DNA from: Dyadobacter psychrotolerans
GTDB lineage: Bacteria > Bacteroidota > Bacteroidia > Cytophagales > Spirosomataceae
DNA: 64,000 nt
Direction of reading: 5' to 3'
NCBI RefSeq assembly: GCF_004349265.1
Contig: NZ_SMFL01000006.1
Location: 1 to 64,000 of the forward strand
The notes under the pieces were generated by a model. The model ran no database searches. It was not told the DNA's origin and saw only the letters and a list, made by a program, of their open reading frames with translations. The position numbers and the translations under genes were made by a program. Positions 8,107 to 17,726 of this stretch are shown piece by piece; position 1 is the first letter of the stretch; each line of letters begins with the position of its first letter.

Positions 8107-8448
8107 CTAAAAAACTTTCTTACTTACCAGTTTGTCAAAAAGAATCAGCACGGAAAGCAGAACACCTATACCTAACAGCGCCACACTACCCCAGTTTTGA
8201 ATAAAAAACAAAGTTCCGATTAATAAGGTACTCAATGCCGTAGTTGTCAGTAATATGCGCAGAATGGTCATTGAAGACTTTTCTGAATGTGGAAATTGAA
8301 CAAACGCTCCCAGCATAAGAACTAATCCAGCACCCATCATCAATCTCCCTCCATTCCAATGTTGAATAAAAAACAGGCTCCCCACCACGATCAGTGCGAA
8401 GGCGGCAAAAAAGAAGATGATCCGGATTAGGGTAAGGTAGGTTTTCAT
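8107..8448 (-). CDS. Small membrane protein with two repeated halves
   Basis: A 113-residue protein with four hydrophobic segments. The two halves resemble each other: GSLFFIQHWNGGRLMMGAGLVLMLGAF and GTLFFIQNWGSVALLGIGVLLSVLILF share the FFIQxW motif, suggesting internal duplication of a two-helix hairpin. Such FxxxxWP/FFIQ hairpins are common in Bacteroidetes small membrane proteins, including the GldL N-terminus, but this is not enough to assign gliding function. The start is the ATG at 8448; an upstream in-frame TTG at 8487 would overlap the preceding gene. It follows the 71-residue gene by about 35 bases, probably in one transcript. Confidence 0.6.
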   Translation of the reverse strand: MKTYLTLIRIIFFFAAFALIVVGSLFFIQHWNGGRLMMGAGLVLMLGAFVQFPHSEKSSMTILRILLTTTALSTLLIGTLFFIQNWGSVALLGIGVLLSVLILFDKLVSKKVF

Positions 8449-8483
8449 AATGCTAAAAGTTAGGGAATGATTAATTGGCTTCT

Positions 8484-8699
8484 TCAATTACTCGTTTTAT
8501 TTCTGTAAATCAAAAAGTAATAATTCAACAACAAGTGAATAATCAAAAGTCCAGCAAGCAGGATAAACAGACTTTTTTGATGATCTATTTTCAGAAAAAA
8601 ATCATTTAACAAAGTAAATAAAATAATGTAGGCAACTATAAATAACCAGTGAGTCACATTACCCGGCCTTTTCGCAAAAATCAAAACATACTTGTTCAT
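8484..8699 (-). CDS. Small two-helix membrane protein, 71 residues
   Basis: The protein has two clear hydrophobic segments (about 17-35 and 44-64) flanked by basic residues. It begins MNKYVLIFAKRPGNVTHW. I do not recognise a family. The neighbouring gene at 8107-8448 is also a small membrane protein and lies immediately downstream on the same strand, so the two may act together or simply be coexpressed. ATG start at 8699 is well placed after an AT-rich gap. Function unknown. Confidence 0.5.
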   Translation of the reverse strand: MNKYVLIFAKRPGNVTHWLFIVAYIILFTLLNDFFLKIDHQKSLFILLAGLLIIHLLLNYYFLIYRNKTSN

Positions 8700-8741
8700 T
8701 ACGCTTGTGGTTATTTAGATAAAAGGAAACCATTTCCTTAT

Positions 8742-10064
8742 TTACTCATCCAGAACTATATTCTCATCTCCCTCTTTATAATTGGCATAAATCAGGAGGA
8801 GCGTCATCATTTCATTTTTTGAATTCATATCTCCAAATGAAAAGACAGGTTTTGGCGGATTGTTTGGATTGAATGGATTGTCGGCTGTGTTGTCATAAGT
8901 ACAATCCAGATGAATCACTGAACCTTTTGGCACTTTCACCAATTTCTTAACCTTATAAAGTTCCTGCCAGCGGAAATCCCATTGAGGAATATGCACCAGT
9001 TTGATCGTATCTCCAGCGGGTGAAACAGCGTAAGCGTAAAATTCCTTTCCCAGATAATGCATGTGTGGCCAGACGAACATAACCGACTGGTCTTCCTGTG
9101 TTTTTACATGAAGCGTATGCCGGCTGATATCATTTGGTAACAGCAGCAATGGCGGTGTGATATCCCGCTCCCCGATTCCGCCTGAACCCAAACTGATCAC
9201 TTTTACCTGTCGTGCGGCGTTTTCCTTCCGATAAAAAAGATTAACCCCGACAACCGAACTTTCGTCGACAGCGCCTGGAGAATAATGTGCGGTGATGATG
9301 ACAACACCCCGTTTCGGTAAAATCCATCCAAAATTCTTCGGATAATTTTCAACTGATGTCCCCGGAATCCAGCCCGTGTAATACACCATTTTCTTCTTAA
9401 ACCTTTCCTGCATAAGAAGCTTGGTACTGCTCATTTCATCGTCGGTTGTATTGATGGCTTCCTCGCCAGTCTGGATATTTATTCCGGGTTCCGGGATATC
9501 GTAAAATCCGTAGTTGATGTGGTGGATAATTTTTTTGTTGTTGCTGTAAAGCTCCACGGCTTCAATATTCTGTGCCTGTGCAAAATCGAACGGAATTTTA
9601 AATACAACAAACCGTTCTTTGTTATCTCCTTTTACGGTAAAAGATGAATCAATTTTAAGCGTAAGGTCCGGTTTTCTGTTATAAGAAGTTACATTTAGCA
9701 GCGCCTGTTTAGCAGCGTCCGACTTTTCTGAATAATCACCCTTTGGTGCTTTGTTATCAATCCAGGAAAGGATTTTACTTTTTTCGGCTTCGCTTAAAGA
9801 ACGGTCGTTGGCAAATTCGCGGTAATGATTGTCGGCACGCCATGGAGGCATGTAGTTGCTGGTAATTACTTTTTTAATGGTTGTAATTCTTTTGGAAACA
9901 TCCTGATAGGTAATCAAAGAAAACGGAGCCGCATCACCCGGACGATGACAGGAAACACAGTTTTTTGTAATGATGGGTTCAATGTCTTTAAATGTCAGTT
10001 TTTGGGCAAAAACATCTTGCAGACAGAGTATTAAAAAAGATAAAAAGAGTAATTTTTTTTTCAT
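8742..10064 (-). CDS. Cytochrome c / copper type II monooxygenase-like exported protein
   Basis: A 440-residue secreted protein. The signal peptide ends VFAQ (about residue 21). A heme c site C36-V-S-C-H40 follows, with the planctomycete/bacteroidete-style context NCVSCHRPGDAAPFSL and the downstream MPPW segment near residue 70. The C-terminal 280 residues resemble copper type II (PHM-like) monooxygenase domains, with candidate copper ligands in IIHHINYG, ITAHYSPG, WPHMHYLG and the methionines of NEMM near the end. I chose ATG 10064, just 7 bases after the stop of the redoxin gene; a longer frame would overlap that gene. It probably oxidises or transfers electrons in the periplasm with its redoxin neighbour. 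Substrate unknown. Confidence 0.7.
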   Translation of the reverse strand: MKKKLLFLSFLILCLQDVFAQKLTFKDIEPIITKNCVSCHRPGDAAPFSLITYQDVSKRITTIKKVITSNYMPPWRADNHYREFANDRSLSEAEKSKILSWIDNKAPKGDYSEKSDAAKQALLNVTSYNRKPDLTLKIDSSFTVKGDNKERFVVFKIPFDFAQAQNIEAVELYSNNKKIIHHINYGFYDIPEPGINIQTGEEAINTTDDEMSSTKLLMQERFKKKMVYYTGWIPGTSVENYPKNFGWILPKRGVVIITAHYSPGAVDESSVVGVNLFYRKENAARQVKVISLGSGGIGERDITPPLLLLPNDISRHTLHVKTQEDQSVMFVWPHMHYLGKEFYAYAVSPAGDTIKLVHIPQWDFRWQELYKVKKLVKVPKGSVIHLDCTYDNTADNPFNPNNPPKPVFSFGDMNSKNEMMTLLLIYANYKEGDENIVLDE

Positions 10065-10071
10065 AAAATGA

Positions 10072-10644
10072 TCAGAGATCGGTGATGTAACATCCCACTG
10101 CTTTTGTGCTGACCAGATCAACCGGTTTGCTTTGGATGTATGAGGTTATTGCGTCGGAAAGGTAATATGCAGTTGCTTTGCTTCTTTTTTTGCCAAGATC
10201 AATCACCCAATTGTCGATCGCGCCGCTGTAAATAACTTTATCATTTACATCCAGCAAAAACACTTCGGGGGTGACTTTGGCGTCCAGCTTGACAACCAGC
10301 TTTTTCGCAGAGTCAGTCAGCAACGGGAATGTGATTTTATATTTTTCTTTAAAAGCCTGGTAATCTTTTGGCAGATATGATGTCCCCGGAAAAATACCGA
10401 TAACATCCGTAGTCTCTTTGTTTTGCTCCTGGATCTGATTTAAGACCAAAGAATAATTCTGGCTTAAAGGACATTCCGGTGAAAGGAAAACAATTATCCG
10501 CAGTTTTTTGTCAAACGAAGAAAGCTTAACCACTTTACCATCCAGATCCCGTAGCGTAATCCCGCCCACATGCTGACCAAAAGCAAGTGAAGAAGCCAAA
10601 CATACAAACAGGAAAACAACCTGTAAACATCTTTTTAAAAACAT
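10072..10644 (-). CDS. Exported redoxin (AhpC/TSA-like thioredoxin fold)
   Basis: A 190-residue protein with a signal peptide ending near AFGQ. The thioredoxin-fold core has FLSPECPLSQNYS, where one cysteine replaces the usual CxxC, then TSYLPKDYQAFKEKY, the cis-proline region KVTPEVFLLD and a C-terminal VGCYITDL with a second cysteine. This pattern is typical of redoxins found with cytochrome/copper monooxygenase-like partners. The ATG at 10644 is used; the longer frame starts with TTG inside the terminator region. It precedes the cytochrome gene by 7 bases in the same direction and follows the SusD gene by 86 bases, so it may be the tail of the SusCD transcript. Confidence 0.75.
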   Translation of the reverse strand: MFLKRCLQVVFLFVCLASSLAFGQHVGGITLRDLDGKVVKLSSFDKKLRIIVFLSPECPLSQNYSLVLNQIQEQNKETTDVIGIFPGTSYLPKDYQAFKEKYKITFPLLTDSAKKLVVKLDAKVTPEVFLLDVNDKVIYSGAIDNWVIDLGKKRSKATAYYLSDAITSYIQSKPVDLVSTKAVGCYITDL

Positions 10645-10672
10645 CTTCAAAATTACAAAAAGTCCTGTAAAC

Positions 10673-10701
10673 AATAACTCCGGCTTTTGGCCGGAGTTAT
10701 T
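10673..10701 (-). terminator. Hairpin after susD, terminator or attenuator
   Basis: AATAACTCCGG (10673-10683) pairs perfectly with CCGGAGTTATT (10691-10701). It lies 30 bases after the SusD stop at 10731. The 3' arm on the minus strand ends TTATTGTTT, so it could terminate or partly attenuate transcription into the redoxin gene. Confidence 0.7.
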
Positions 10702-10730
10702 GTCAATTCAAAATAAATCATTGAAACACC

Positions 10731-12467
10731 TTATGGCATATCCCACCAAACGCGTCCTTTGATATCAGAAGGAATACCAAAGCTTGGATCTTTCTGCTGA
10801 GCATCCAGAGCCGCTTTGTTATTCTCATAGTTGATATCCGTAATAGACGGAACACCTATTGCGAATCTTCTTGGCATTACCTGAACCGTCCCACCCTGGC
10901 GTACCGTTTCCAGTTTCAGAATTTTTCCGGTTGTACTTGGTAAACCGGTCCTTTTGATAATTGCCCAGGCCTCGTTCTGGTTTTTGTAGTAATTGATATA
11001 CTGCTGAACAATGATTTGTTCCAAGGCGTTGGCAGCATCGTATTTAATACCAGGCTGAGCCTTGTAGGTTGTTACCTCGGCAGGCGTTAGTGCCACATAG
11101 TCAGCCAGCTTAGACTTATTAGCCATTTCATCGTAATTGGCCAATGAAGCATCGATTCCCTTGTAATACCAGCCTTCGGCATCGGTACCCAAAATACCTC
11201 TTACTGCAAGCTCCGCACGCATGAAACACATATCAGCATAAGTGATGACAGGGAAAGTAGTGTTTCCTGTTCCATTGTTATAGGTACTTAGGAACAAACG
11301 ATTCTGAATCATTGACGGAAGTCTTCCTGTTGAATCAGCACCACCAAGCTTAACAGTTATAGCTGTATAATAGGCCCTTGTTACAGGATTAGTAGATGCT
11401 GATGCATCCGGATCTACAAACTGTCCACGGTATAGCTGTCCGTCCCAAACCATTTCAGCAGGAAGTTTACCTTGTTCTTTTGCCGCATCAAACCTTCTTT
11501 TATTGAAAAATGATGGCGTATAGAATACACGGGTTCTTGGATCCTTGGTATTCCACATAAAATCCACGAGATTTTTAGCGCTTGACATATCGCCATTACT
11601 TGAAGGATTGTAGTTACCGTCATTAAAATAGGCGGTACCACCAATAAGCTTCCAGTCATCGGCAATTGCGTTGATCACCTCAGCATCATTTGCCAGCACT
11701 TCTGTAGCAATTGCTTTTAGTTTTGCAGGATTGCGTTTCATCAAACGGAAGGCCATTCGTAATCTTAAACTATTGGCAGCTTTAATCCATTTTGTAACAT
11801 CTCCTTTGAAGTAAACATCGTTGTTTGCCAGAGCAATCTGCCCCACCGGCTGAGTTGTTTTAAGTATTGCAACAATCGCTTTAAGTTCTGCATCCAGAAT
11901 GTTATACAGCTCTTCCTGCGTATCGTATTTTGGTGTAAATAAGGCAGGTGTTGCATATCTTGCCTTAAAACCTTCACTATACACAATACTTCCGTTCACG
12001 TCAGAAGTATACCAGGCATAATAGGCAAGCGGGATACCGGCAATGGCACGTAAATGAACATACTGTGCTTTTTTCTCTTCCGGAAGTTTGTCAATAATCT
12101 GCTGAACATCTACCAACTTGTTTCCAACAGACCCGTAGAATGTCCCCGGACGATTGTTCATATTACCCGATCCGTCAAAAACTGTGGCGGCGTTCCCGTT
12201 TACCGGTACATAACTTTGTGCCCAATAGTGCATCCCTCTATTATAATCATAGTAGTACTCAAAGCTGTTGCGGTGAATGGCCAGCAACCCCGAGGTGAAT
12301 TCATATTCAGGTGGGATACTCAGGATCGCATCAGGATCCGTATTCATTTCAGCAAACTTGTCGCGGTCGCAGGCAGCAAGAAAAACCGAAACAAAAAATA
12401 CCAGAATATATTTTATGGATTTTATCGTTTTCATACTTTTCATTTTTTTAAAAATTGGCTTGATCAT
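10731..12467 (-). CDS. SusD/RagB-family glycan-binding lipoprotein
   Basis: SusD-like lipoproteins sit on the outer face of the outer membrane and cap a SusC channel to capture oligosaccharide or peptide ligands. This 578-residue protein has a lipoprotein signal (FFVSVFLAAC, Cys about 33) and a TPR-rich helical body of the SusD-like_2 type, with FAEMNTDPDAI directly after the lipobox. Its ATG at 12467 is two bases from the SusC stop, showing tight coupling; an internal ATG at 12434 would give a more standard signal peptide. It is paired with the SusC at 12470-15922. The ligand cannot be inferred since no glycosidase is adjacent. Confidence 0.9.
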   Translation of the reverse strand: MIKPIFKKMKSMKTIKSIKYILVFFVSVFLAACDRDKFAEMNTDPDAILSIPPEYEFTSGLLAIHRNSFEYYYDYNRGMHYWAQSYVPVNGNAATVFDGSGNMNNRPGTFYGSVGNKLVDVQQIIDKLPEEKKAQYVHLRAIAGIPLAYYAWYTSDVNGSIVYSEGFKARYATPALFTPKYDTQEELYNILDAELKAIVAILKTTQPVGQIALANNDVYFKGDVTKWIKAANSLRLRMAFRLMKRNPAKLKAIATEVLANDAEVINAIADDWKLIGGTAYFNDGNYNPSSNGDMSSAKNLVDFMWNTKDPRTRVFYTPSFFNKRRFDAAKEQGKLPAEMVWDGQLYRGQFVDPDASASTNPVTRAYYTAITVKLGGADSTGRLPSMIQNRLFLSTYNNGTGNTTFPVITYADMCFMRAELAVRGILGTDAEGWYYKGIDASLANYDEMANKSKLADYVALTPAEVTTYKAQPGIKYDAANALEQIIVQQYINYYKNQNEAWAIIKRTGLPSTTGKILKLETVRQGGTVQVMPRRFAIGVPSITDINYENNKAALDAQQKDPSFGIPSDIKGRVWWDMP

Positions 12468-12469
12468 CC

Positions 12470-15400
12470 TTAGAAACTACCATTAATTGTAAAGCCCATG
12501 CTGCGAATGTATGGCATACCAGAGCTTTCTGTCATGGCACCGGAACCGGTACTGTTCAGGTTCATTGGATTCACTTTATCTTTTGCACTATTGTACAAAT
12601 ACACCAGGTTGTTACCAACAATAGATGCTCTAAGCCCATTCAACAGGAATTTGTTGGCAATGTTTTTAGGCAGATCGTAGGCGATGCTCACCTGCTGCAG
12701 AGAAACCCATGAAGAAGTAAAAATGGCATCTTCACGAATACCTACACCCCAGCTGTGTCCATTTGCATAATAAGCAAGCGCTCTTGTCGGACGAACAATT
12801 CCCTGATCGTAAGCTTCCTGATTCGTCATACCGGAGATATCATGTGTTTTACCATCAAGACCTGTGATGACAGTTCCCTGTCTATAAACACCGTCTGCAA
12901 TAATTCCATCAGTCATTTCTACTCCACTTGCATTGGTATAAGTAAGTCCTCCGGTTGCTGTGTTACGTCCGAACAAGGTACTCTTGGTATTTCCAAGCCA
13001 CTGGCCTAAATCCGTAGTGGTTGAGAATATTTTACCACCGAATTTAGAATCAAGCATTACATTAACAGCAAACGCTTTGTATTGGAAATTATTTCTCCAG
13101 CTTCCCATAAATTTCGGAAGAATAGATCCCACAACAGGTGATTTGTCAAGACCCTGAACATAGTTCGTTGCTCTTGCAAAATAGGTAGAACTTGCACTAC
13201 CTGCAATTAGCACGCGTTTGCCGTTTAGCGGGCTATCGATTGGACTTCCGTCTGCAGCTGTTGCCTGATATTTGGCATACGCATACGGCGCAATGATTGT
13301 TCCATATTCTCCTCCTACTTTTGCAACGGCTTCATAACCATCGCCACCACCTAAACTGGTGTATTTAAGACCAAAAGGCAGGGAAACAACCGTGTTGCGG
13401 TTACGTGTGTAGTTAATGAAAGTAGTCCAGGAGAAATTCTTTGTTTTAACCGGAGATGTATAAAGCTGAACTTCAACACCACGGTTACGAACAACACCTG
13501 AGTTGATCAACGCATTACCAACACCTGACGAATTTGGTACACCAAAAGAAATGATCTGGTTTTTGGTATCCTGCGTGTAGTAAGTAAGGTCTGCACCTAC
13601 ACGGTTACGGAACATTTTCAATTCCAGACCAGCTTCAAACTTGGTGGTACGTTCCGGTTCCAAAGCCTGGTTTGGCAAAGTGTTGGACTGATACTCATAG
13701 CTGATCACCGAGTTTCCGTTGGCATCGATGTATGGGCTGTTTGATCTATAAGCACCGGTGTTGGCCGTGTAGGCATTAGTACCGTTACCTGAGATCACAT
13801 AAGACATACGAAGTTTACCATAGTCAAAAGCCATTGGAAGCGAGCTTTTGAAGGAATCTGTAAATACCCATGCAAGATCGACACCAGGATAGAAGTAAGA
13901 ATATTTACCATGGCCATCATTATAAACCAGTGTTGAGTTCCAGTCATTTCTACCATAGATATTCAAAGTAAGGTAGTTACGGAATGCCACACTTCCCTGA
14001 TAGAAGAATGACGACAACTGTGTCTGTCTTGGTGGCGCTTCCGACAAACTAATCGGGTTTCTTGAGTTGGAAAGCCTGTAAATATCAGGCAGAATAGCTC
14101 CGTTTGTGTTGTAACTTGCTTCTTTGGAAGTGGAAGTATTTAATTCTCCACCACCTTGTAAAAGCACGTCAAAATCACCCATTATTTTGTTGTAATTCAA
14201 ATTTGCACGGTAACGGGCAACAGTTACATTTCTGATTGAAGAGCTATACCCCGGATTTGCAAAGCCGTTATCACGGCCTCTTGTCTTTTTCTCGTAGTTG
14301 CTTCCAATATAGTTTACACTGGTCGTTCCTTGAAATTCCAAGCCTTTGAAAAGCGGAGCTTTGATATCGATACTTCCACGGAAGTTGTCATCGATTTTGC
14401 TAGCTTTATCTTCAAACAGCGGGAACAACACGTTATTAGACAAATCGCTGAAATCTCTGTTTCTTTCAGAACCGCCGTTTACTGCATCTTTGTAGTTATT
14501 AAGCCAATAGTTGGTATCGTAGTTACGTGCACCTCCGTAAGCGAAATTACGGAAGATACCCGCTCCACCCTGATTAGCAGGGTTGTACGAATTACTTTTT
14601 ACATAGGTAACATTACCATCAATAAGCACTTTTCCAAGTAGACGTTGCGTAGCACGGAAATTGATACTGTGCCTTCCAAAATCGTTACCCGGTGTAACAC
14701 CTTTGGCATCGTTTCTAGAATATGACATACGGAAAGTCCCGTTTTCGCTTCCACCCGTAACACTAACATTGCTGTTGTTTGTTACACCGGTACGGAAAAG
14801 GTCCAGGATGTTGTTAGGCATTGGATTATTGGCTCTAAGCTCGCCTGTGATATCACGGAACATTTGACCGGTCATTTCAGGACCAAAGCTATATCCATAG
14901 TTCGCAGTGTTGATAGCGAGCTCACCAGCTGCATTGGTAATCCAGTCGTTTGTATGCGCTCCAACACCAAACTGATTTTGGAAATCGGCTGTGCGATAGG
15001 CCTTATCCCAAATTGTAGAATGTGAAACACTTACACCAAGACCTTTTTGAGAGAACCCTTTTTTGGTTTTGATCAAAATTACACCGTTGTTGGCGCGGCT
15101 ACCATAAAGTGCAGTAACAGCTCCACCTTTCAGTACGTTAATAGATTCGATATCATCCGGGTTGATGTCTTTAAGGATGTTACCAAAATCCTGATCTGCA
15201 CCGCCATTGTGCTGAACTACGTCCTGCTCCATGATGATGTCATCGATTACGATCAAAGGCTGGTTACGATACTGATCCAAAGACGCACTACCACGAATTA
15301 AAAAACGTGGTGATGACTGAGGACCGCCAATACCCGGCTGCACCTGCAGACCCGGAACCATACCCTGAAGGGCGGCGATCGGGTTGATTGCGCCTGTGCG

Positions 15401-15922
15401 GCGGATATCATCTCCTTCAACAGATGTTGTTGCATAACCCAAGCTGCGTTTTGCACGATCACCAAAACCGGTTACAACAACTTCGTTCAATGCGTTATTA
15501 TCCGGTTTCAAAACAACGTCAATTGTCTGAAGATCGGCAACAGCGACTTCTTGTCTTAAATAACCAACAAAACTAAAAATCAGGGTTGCTGATTTGTTTG
15601 GTACGTTGATTTTGTATTTACCGGTTGCATCCGTCGTTGTTCCGATCGTTGATCCTTTTACAACAACGTTCACACCCGGAAGCGTTTCTCCGTTTTCTTC
15701 ATCTGTTACTTTTCCGCTGATGGAAATGTCAACAGCAACGTTTGATGATGAACCATCTTTGATGATGGCTTCTTTGGCGTAAACAGAAGATGACAGTAAC
15801 GCAGCGATCAGCAACTGATGCACGCTTAACCTGATTCCTCTGCCACCCGATTTTGTTTGTAAATCAGACTTCATAGATTGTTGTTTTATTTTAAAATAGC
15901 TTCTTGAATAATGTTTTTCCAT
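12470..15922 (-). CDS. SusC/RagA-family TonB-linked outer membrane protein
   Basis: The 1150-residue protein is a TonB-dependent outer-membrane transporter. After the signal region comes a carboxypeptidase-regulatory-like beta-sandwich (about 65-150, ISGKVTDEENGETLPGVNVVVKGS), a TonB-box-like segment (NEVVVTGFG), the plug domain with PLIVIDDIIME and VLKGGAVTALYGSRANNGVILIKTKKG, and a barrel of about 850 residues ending in the terminal Phe typical of outer-membrane proteins. It forms the pore for the SusD lipoprotein encoded immediately downstream. The first ATG (15922) is used; an ATG at 15874 is also possible. It lies 180 bases downstream of another SusCD pair, separated by a hairpin. Confidence 0.92.
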   Translation of the reverse strand: MEKHYSRSYFKIKQQSMKSDLQTKSGGRGIRLSVHQLLIAALLSSSVYAKEAIIKDGSSSNVAVDISISGKVTDEENGETLPGVNVVVKGSTIGTTTDATGKYKINVPNKSATLIFSFVGYLRQEVAVADLQTIDVVLKPDNNALNEVVVTGFGDRAKRSLGYATTSVEGDDIRRTGAINPIAALQGMVPGLQVQPGIGGPQSSPRFLIRGSASLDQYRNQPLIVIDDIIMEQDVVQHNGGADQDFGNILKDINPDDIESINVLKGGAVTALYGSRANNGVILIKTKKGFSQKGLGVSVSHSTIWDKAYRTADFQNQFGVGAHTNDWITNAAGELAINTANYGYSFGPEMTGQMFRDITGELRANNPMPNNILDLFRTGVTNNSNVSVTGGSENGTFRMSYSRNDAKGVTPGNDFGRHSINFRATQRLLGKVLIDGNVTYVKSNSYNPANQGGAGIFRNFAYGGARNYDTNYWLNNYKDAVNGGSERNRDFSDLSNNVLFPLFEDKASKIDDNFRGSIDIKAPLFKGLEFQGTTSVNYIGSNYEKKTRGRDNGFANPGYSSSIRNVTVARYRANLNYNKIMGDFDVLLQGGGELNTSTSKEASYNTNGAILPDIYRLSNSRNPISLSEAPPRQTQLSSFFYQGSVAFRNYLTLNIYGRNDWNSTLVYNDGHGKYSYFYPGVDLAWVFTDSFKSSLPMAFDYGKLRMSYVISGNGTNAYTANTGAYRSNSPYIDANGNSVISYEYQSNTLPNQALEPERTTKFEAGLELKMFRNRVGADLTYYTQDTKNQIISFGVPNSSGVGNALINSGVVRNRGVEVQLYTSPVKTKNFSWTTFINYTRNRNTVVSLPFGLKYTSLGGGDGYEAVAKVGGEYGTIIAPYAYAKYQATAADGSPIDSPLNGKRVLIAGSASSTYFARATNYVQGLDKSPVVGSILPKFMGSWRNNFQYKAFAVNVMLDSKFGGKIFSTTTDLGQWLGNTKSTLFGRNTATGGLTYTNASGVEMTDGIIADGVYRQGTVITGLDGKTHDISGMTNQEAYDQGIVRPTRALAYYANGHSWGVGIREDAIFTSSWVSLQQVSIAYDLPKNIANKFLLNGLRASIVGNNLVYLYNSAKDKVNPMNLNSTGSGAMTESSGMPYIRSMGFTINGSF

Positions 15923-16050
15923 GGCTTTTGGATTTAATAATAAACATTAGATTCTTTTTAAATGATTGATAATTGATGTCTCCTTTTTCTATCCATTCAG
16001 GCGCTGTTTTGGTGAATACTATACGTAAACTAATCGGGTAATAATGTGAA

Positions 16051-16079
16051 ACAGAGGCCGCTGCCGGAGCGACCTCTGT
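16051..16079 (-). terminator. Hairpin between the two SusCD pairs
   Basis: ACAGAGGCCGCT (16051-16062) pairs with AGCGACCTCTGT (16068-16079) with one G-U, loop GCCGG. It lies 26 bases after the first SusD stop at 16105. Only a modest T-rich tract follows on the minus strand, so read-through into the second pair is possible. Confidence 0.65.
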
Positions 16080-16104
16080 AGGTAAGGGTTTTAGTTTAAT
16101 AATC

Positions 16105-17706
16105 TTATTTCTCCAACCAGGTCTTCGTGCTGGTAAGATCTGCTCCTCCGGTTGCTGTCCGCCAGTTTGCCGAGTTATAATCTGCTTCCGATGAAGGATA
16201 TACGAGTCGGTGGTAAATACCAAAATTGGAGTCGTAATAGGCTGAGTTGACGGTTGTCATAGGCGTCAGGTTTCCTGTACGTCTTTTCAAAGCCCACACG
16301 TCCCATGGCTGCCTGAAACCATCAACCCACATTTGGGCATAAATCTGTTTCAGCGCATTGGCTTCGTTGGTAGCATCAAAAGCAACTTTTGCATTCGTAA
16401 GTAAAGCGGTAATCGTAGCGGCACTTGGCAACGCAGTAGGTTTGGAAACAACCCATTCAGGTGAATCCATTGCCACTTTTGTCCAGAAGTTAACAGATGC
16501 AGTAACTCCTTTTTCATATTCGCCTTTTGCAGTAGTCAGATTCTTGGTTGCTCCAATTCCGGATGTATAAATTTCCGCTTTAAGAAAATGAATTTCTGCA
16601 GCAGTGAAAATAGGTTCAGGAATAGTCGTTTGATCCTGCGCGAAGTAATAATTCAACGGAGAGTAAAGGTTTCCTGCTCCTTTGGTTGCCCAGCTGGTTA
16701 ATCTTATATTATCGTAAGGCAATCCACCTTCACCGACTGTGGCAGTGGTTGGATTTTGTGGATATGGTGCCCACTGTCCGGCGTTGTTTGGCTCAAAAAA
16801 GATCTTGCAGCGCGGATCAAAAATTCCACTGCCGTCTTTGTTGTCATTGGATGACATATAGCTCCACATGGTGGTTCCCATACGGTGAAACAAGCCTGAA
16901 TTGAATGACCATCTTCTGCCATCCAGAGTTAAATTTAATGCCTTTGGCCATATCGCTATATTCTCTCCGTCAGCAAGTAAAGGTTTGGCAAGTGCTTCTG
17001 TAATAATTGGTGTTGCAGTTGCTGCATCTTTTGCAGACATCGTTAAAGCATAACGCAGGCGCAGTGAATTCGCAAATTTTGTCCACTGTGTTATATCCCC
17101 TTTCAGGAATGTTTCATATCCACCGATGGAGATTTGATCCGCACTGGTGCTGAAATTATCCACTGCCCATTTAAGTTCAGCCAAAGCACTTTTGAACACA
17201 TCGGCCTGTGAATCATATTTTGCACGATATGCTGCTGCTCCTTCTGTTGCAGCCCGTCCTGCCTCTGTATATGGCATAGCTCCAAAAAACTCAGAAACTT
17301 TTAGCGTTTTATAAGCCATTATCGTCTTTGCCATCGCCTGAAGATTTTTGTATTTGTCCTTATTTGGACTTTCTTCAATGCGTTTTTCCAACAAGCGGAA
17401 GTTACCAAGCGCCAGATAATAATTTGACCATAATTCCGATGCAGCATTTGCCAAAACATAACCAGAGTTAGAAGTCGTTACCGCCTGCTGTGTGATTGGA
17501 TAGATCCAGGTGTGATAGGTAACCTGTTCCTGCCAGCCCAATACCAGTGTTGATACCAACCCGTTATACAATTGCTCTACCGGAGCTGCAACATCCTTAT
17601 CCCACGGCTTGTTTATTTCTTCGAAGCCGTTTTTACAAGCTGTAACCGACAGAATCACTGCGATCAGGCTCGTATATATCAATTTATTTAATTTCATGAT
17701 ATTCAT
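16105..17706 (-). CDS. SusD/RagB-family lipoprotein
   Basis: This is the partner of the SusC at 17727-21098. From MNIMKLNKLIYTS the product is about 533 residues, with a lipoprotein signal (VILSVTAC, Cys about 24) followed by KNGFEEINKPWDKD, and a SusD-like_2 helical body. The ATG at 17706 (or 17697) lies 20-30 bases after the SusC stop; a longer frame would run back into the SusC coding end and lacks a signal peptide. It would bind ligand at the cell surface. No catalytic residues are expected. The neighbouring genes do not reveal a glycan, and the presence of a redoxin/cytochrome downstream could equally suggest a non-glycan ligand. Confidence 0.88.
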   Translation of the reverse strand: MNIMKLNKLIYTSLIAVILSVTACKNGFEEINKPWDKDVAAPVEQLYNGLVSTLVLGWQEQVTYHTWIYPITQQAVTTSNSGYVLANAASELWSNYYLALGNFRLLEKRIEESPNKDKYKNLQAMAKTIMAYKTLKVSEFFGAMPYTEAGRAATEGAAAYRAKYDSQADVFKSALAELKWAVDNFSTSADQISIGGYETFLKGDITQWTKFANSLRLRYALTMSAKDAATATPIITEALAKPLLADGENIAIWPKALNLTLDGRRWSFNSGLFHRMGTTMWSYMSSNDNKDGSGIFDPRCKIFFEPNNAGQWAPYPQNPTTATVGEGGLPYDNIRLTSWATKGAGNLYSPLNYYFAQDQTTIPEPIFTAAEIHFLKAEIYTSGIGATKNLTTAKGEYEKGVTASVNFWTKVAMDSPEWVVSKPTALPSAATITALLTNAKVAFDATNEANALKQIYAQMWVDGFRQPWDVWALKRRTGNLTPMTTVNSAYYDSNFGIYHRLVYPSSEADYNSANWRTATGGADLTSTKTWLEK

Positions 17707-17726
17707 ATTTTCAGTAATCGATACGA

